DNA of 64,000 bases, taken from an uncultured Arenicella sp. GTDB taxonomy: Bacteria > Pseudomonadota > Gammaproteobacteria > Arenicellales > Arenicellaceae. Position 1 is the stretch's first letter, and each line of letters begins with the position of its first letter. This document shows positions 60,932-64,000 of the stretch, one piece after another. The notes below the pieces were generated by a model that was not told where the DNA came from, searched no databases, and saw only the letters and a list, made by a program, of their open reading frames with translations. The position numbers and the translations under genes are program-made. The stretch lies in NCBI GenBank assembly GCA_947499305.1, contig CANMNN010000026.1:1-64000 (forward strand), read 5' to 3'.

Positions 60932-63385
60932 ATGGGATTGCTAGAGTTTATGACTCTGCGCGGCATTCAAACCGCATTCGCATTTTGTTTTCTTAATGGA
61001 CAGTTTGCGATCAGGCAGGCCATACAATTTAAATGGCGCGGCAATGTGCCAATAGGTATTTATTGGGAGACCGATGTTCCCGCAGAAGTGCAATACTTAG
61101 GAATGCAGCCGCATGGTTCACACGATTGGAAAATACAACGTGCTTATCACTCATTACTCGCAAACTATGGAGCTGATCGCCTTCATTTCGATCGAACATT
61201 TAAATATCTTCCTGGCTTACTTTTACTTGTACCATTGTTGCAGTGGTCATTTACTTGGACGGTAAATTCAAACTGGGAAGTGTACGAGTTGGTGATGGCT
61301 TTCTGGACAAGCCTTGCTATTTTTATCGCACTCGCACCTTGCATGTCATCGACTTATGTTTGGCGTTGGTTACTTCCTTCAGTATTAGTTACTCCAAGTG
61401 AAGAGAAAGCATCTTTAGATGTATTGTCTCGATGCCTAGTGCGTCTACGCCCCAGTGATGATATCCCTGAAGATTTAGCTGATAAGTATCGAGTCGGTGA
61501 TATTGACGCCGACGGCGATAGTGTTGTCGGCCAAGTGCTCGCCGCTGATTTTGAAGTTTCTGCTTTGTACTTACAAATCAGAGAGACACGCATTGCGTTC
61601 TTTTTCGCGGGTTTGATTCTGATGCTTGCGACTTGGTTACCAACCGACTTCACCGCGTTTGGCGTTGGCAGTAAAAGCACATTGCTATTTTTACTTATTG
61701 TTGGGCTATTTGTTTACGAAGTGACTCAGCCAGCGCCAAGTCAGCTTAGGGCAGAAGTGATGGACAAAGCCGCCAAACAATCTGCAACTGAATATTTGAG
61801 AGATTCGGCTGGCCGTGATTACTGGCAAAACATTGAACAAGCCAAAGTTGAACAACAAACTAAAGCAGCAGCCGATAAATCTCCCTTATTTCACTTTGGA
61901 GAGTCCACTGGCGTACTGGCGTCTAGGCGTGACCCTTTTGCACCTGCATCGCAAGATATGCCCGTGACACTGTCACAGAATGATTTATCAACACACGTAT
62001 TTGCTTTGGGAGCGTCAGGCACAGGTAAAACAAGCGCGATCATTCGGCCAATCTCAAGCCAGTGGTTAAATCATAAAGCGGGCGGCTTGCTTGTTCTCGA
62101 TGGAAAAGGTCAATTAGCTGAAGAACTTGAAGACGCTCCAGGTTATACCGTGATCTCTCCTGAGCGTTGTGACTATAACGCTATTGAGGGTTTGTATCCT
62201 GAAGAAATAGCAGACTCATGCCAAGCGATCTTTGGCGGCAAGTCCAAAGAGGTAAGCATATTCGACGACGCTGCTAGAAATGCGATATTGAACGCCGCAA
62301 TTCTTTTACATGAAAGTGATGCCGATTACACCATTAAGACGATTTTTCGCTTATTGGATAACGAAGAAGAGCGGGAAGAATTAATGCGAGCCGTCGCCGA
62401 ACCAACGCCATTGTTCGCGCGTGCATGTGAGTATTGGCTTATTGAATATGCTGAGTACTCTGACCGCGTAAAGTCGTCAGTTATGGTGACGGCCAAAACC
62501 TGGTTAACTCCTGTTGTGCAAAATCGTTATCTAGCTCGCTGGAACGACTGCGCAACGGGTGAACGTATTGAGGCGGTCTGTGATGGTGCGCTTGTTGGTT
62601 TATCTCTGCCTGAGGCTAAATACGGCAAAGCGGGAAACCTAATCTCAATGTTTGCAATGCGCCGCATCTACCAGGCTGTAAAGCTTCGTGGTGATGCCTG
62701 GCGTAAAGCCGGCGGAGCTCAAGTTTTAATGGTCGCAGATGAAGTACAGAACCTTGTTGGCCAGGCTGATCTTGAAATGGTGCCTATTGCACGTTCGCTA
62801 GGTCTTACCATGCTTTGGTCTACTCAGAACATCGATGGCCTTAACAGCCGATTAGGGAAAGAAGAGACACAGCAATTACTTGGTAACTTCTCAAACCTGA
62901 TCGCGTTTTCGCCCAGGACGAACCTAAGCGATGAGTTTGTGGCCAAACGTGTTGGCGAAGTATGGCGAACGGTCGTAGAACGTTTTAACGGTTTTCCAGA
63001 TTCACGTTTTTCTATCGAATCATTTGTGCATTCGGGCACTGCAAAAATAATGCACGCCACACCCGATGAGCCGCTAATAAGCCGTAACGTCAACTTCGGG
63101 CGCATGGGGCATGTTGCTGGCTCTGAAAACCTTCTCTACGGCAGTTTCAAAATGCACATGTTATTTCGCAAGCTTTTGCGTCTACCAATGCCCGATATGC
63201 CTGACATCAAAGAACCGTACGCTGATGTGCAGATTAAGCCATCTAAAGTAGTTACGGCAGATGAAATTGATTCTTTGCTATCACGCCAAGGGTTAGCGCT
63301 TGCGGTCTTCAGACGAGCTGGCGTATTACGCCGTGACGTCATCGTTACTAAGCCGATGTATTCATTTGGAGGCGACCATGTTTAA
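60932..63385 (+). CDS. VirD4/TraD-type conjugative coupling ATPase
   Basis: 817 residues. Four or so membrane segments lie in the first 260 residues, followed by a cytoplasmic AAA domain with Walker A LGASGTGKTSAII near 358 and Walker B VLMVADEVQNLV near 600, and WSTQNIDGL after it. It links the relaxase-DNA complex to a type IV secretion channel. The start has AGGAG nine bases upstream. It overlaps the next gene by 8 bases. No mating-pore genes are in the window, so self-transfer cannot be judged. Confidence 0.9.
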   Translation: MGLLEFMTLRGIQTAFAFCFLNGQFAIRQAIQFKWRGNVPIGIYWETDVPAEVQYLGMQPHGSHDWKIQRAYHSLLANYGADRLHFDRTFKYLPGLLLLVPLLQWSFTWTVNSNWEVYELVMAFWTSLAIFIALAPCMSSTYVWRWLLPSVLVTPSEEKASLDVLSRCLVRLRPSDDIPEDLADKYRVGDIDADGDSVVGQVLAADFEVSALYLQIRETRIAFFFAGLILMLATWLPTDFTAFGVGSKSTLLFLLIVGLFVYEVTQPAPSQLRAEVMDKAAKQSATEYLRDSAGRDYWQNIEQAKVEQQTKAAADKSPLFHFGESTGVLASRRDPFAPASQDMPVTLSQNDLSTHVFALGASGTGKTSAIIRPISSQWLNHKAGGLLVLDGKGQLAEELEDAPGYTVISPERCDYNAIEGLYPEEIADSCQAIFGGKSKEVSIFDDAARNAILNAAILLHESDADYTIKTIFRLLDNEEEREELMRAVAEPTPLFARACEYWLIEYAEYSDRVKSSVMVTAKTWLTPVVQNRYLARWNDCATGERIEAVCDGALVGLSLPEAKYGKAGNLISMFAMRRIYQAVKLRGDAWRKAGGAQVLMVADEVQNLVGQADLEMVPIARSLGLTMLWSTQNIDGLNSRLGKEETQQLLGNFSNLIAFSPRTNLSDEFVAKRVGEVWRTVVERFNGFPDSRFSIESFVHSGTAKIMHATPDEPLISRNVNFGRMGHVAGSENLLYGSFKMHMLFRKLLRLPMPDMPDIKEPYADVQIKPSKVVTADEIDSLLSRQGLALAVFRRAGVLRRDVIVTKPMYSFGGDHV

Positions 63386-64000
63386 AACCCCGAACCAAAT
63401 GATTCAAGAGCTTTTTGGCTTTGATCATGGCTCTGAGCCTGTTGAAAGTTTTACTCACCCAATTCGCAATCAATATCCTGATCTTGTTGGTTCTAGCGGC
63501 ATCAGTAATACGACGAAGCAAAACTGGCAAAAGGCCGACCTTATTCCTATTGGCGTAATCATTGTCTTTATTGTTTCGATGGTGAGTTTTTTCGGTTATT
63601 ACAAACCAGCCGCGAACCTAACCAAGGTCAATCTAAACATAAATCGCTTATCTAGTGCATTTGACCAACGCGCCAACCAGATTAACAGTATGGCGAACCG
63701 CCTGGATCAATTTGTTATTAGCAATAAGTTGCCGACGGAATTACAAAGCGCTATTTCCTTAGTCCGAAGTTCAGTTGATTCTTTATCTGAAAACAGGCCT
63801 AACGAGAAATTTATTGCCAAACGGTTTGCGGCTGAGGCTCGCTTTAGAGAGCTGTCCGCCTCAATCATAGAAAGTCGTGATTTATCTCTATACGGAGACC
63901 TCAGTGAGCTTCCAGAAGATTTTACGGATAAAGACTTAGTTGCTCGTGGCGTAAAAACACTGGAGCTTGTAGAGCAATGGAGTGATGAATACTCGACGAC
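63378..64000 (+). CDS. Membrane/coiled-coil protein downstream of the coupling ATPase, 3' end outside the window
   Basis: The frame opens at ATG 63378 (GGAGG seven bases upstream, overlapping the coupling-protein end) and stays open for 207 codons to the window edge. One membrane segment (IPIGVIIVFIVSMVSFFGYY) near residues 56-75 is followed by a helical, probably coiled-coil region (LNINRLSSAFDQRANQINSM). I do not recognise a family. Coupled to the T4CP, it is probably a mobilization accessory protein. Confidence 0.65.
   Translation, partial: MFKTPNQMIQELFGFDHGSEPVESFTHPIRNQYPDLVGSSGISNTTKQNWQKADLIPIGVIIVFIVSMVSFFGYYKPAANLTKVNLNINRLSSAFDQRANQINSMANRLDQFVISNKLPTELQSAISLVRSSVDSLSENRPNEKFIAKRFAAEARFRELSASIIESRDLSLYGDLSELPEDFTDKDLVARGVKTLELVEQWSDEYST

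Overview
The window looks like a chromosomal stretch of a marine, polysaccharide-degrading gammaproteobacterium. The clues are a laminarin/beta-glucan-type locus with a TonB receptor, flavin-dependent halogenases, SapC and cupin-like proteins, an Lrp-regulated PutA, a YqhD-type dehydrogenase and a ZnuD-like zinc receptor. I cannot name the genus. Three layers can be separated: a host backbone, an 18.8 kb inserted transposon, and the left end of a mobilizable element that runs off the right edge.

Backbone, left part (1-8025): the tail of a DUF47 phosphate-transport regulator and a PiT phosphate permease, a GMC oxidoreductase, the giant bifunctional PutA, and a divergent Lrp/AsnC regulator. An exported SRPBCC-domain gene is then interrupted.

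Inserted element (8026-26857): the SRPBCC gene is split exactly between two copies of the 5-base target duplication GCCCG. Removing the element and one copy restores one open frame. The element starts and ends with 20-base near-perfect inverted termini and has further copies of the terminal motif inside each end, as in Tn7-like transposons, yet it carries no transposase of its own. Its cargo is a Gabija-type GajA/GajB defence pair, an IS3-family element, a decapitated gene of unknown function, a Porin_O_P porin, and a complete C-P lyase phosphonate operon (phnF-D-C-E-G-H-I-J-K-L-M-N-P). A five-unit Pho-box array lies in front of phnF. The IS has no target duplication, and both flanking genes have lost their starts, so it probably caused a deletion that also damaged gajA.

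Backbone, middle (27191-55760): Dps, a TetR regulator, an alpha/beta hydrolase, purK-purE, a sulfurtransferase, YqhD, an NTF2-like protein with a divergent LysR regulator, a membrane hydroxylase coupled to two rhodaneses, and a small secreted protein followed by a His/Glu-rich ZnuD-like TonB receptor. A beta-glucan utilization locus follows: MFS sugar porter, malectin-GH16 hydrolase, two cupin-like proteins, two halogenases, SapC, a large TonB receptor, a membrane-anchored AraC-type regulator and a GH3 lipoprotein. The receptor/AraC and GH3 promoters share a palindromic operator-like motif.

Mobilizable element (from about 55930): the left edge is the 3' half (47 nt) of a tRNA with anticodon CAU, the usual scar of a tRNA-targeting integrase. 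To its right are a membrane protein, a two-gene cassette of a DGQHR-domain protein coupled (TAATG) to a HEPN-like protein, an oriT with an IncQ/MOBQ-like nick core, a MOBQ relaxase, a VirD4/TraD-type coupling ATPase, and the start of a coiled-coil membrane protein cut by the window edge. The integrase and the intact tRNA are expected beyond position 64000. The DGQHR-HEPN cassette and the transposase-less phosphonate/Gabija transposon are the best candidates for something undescribed.
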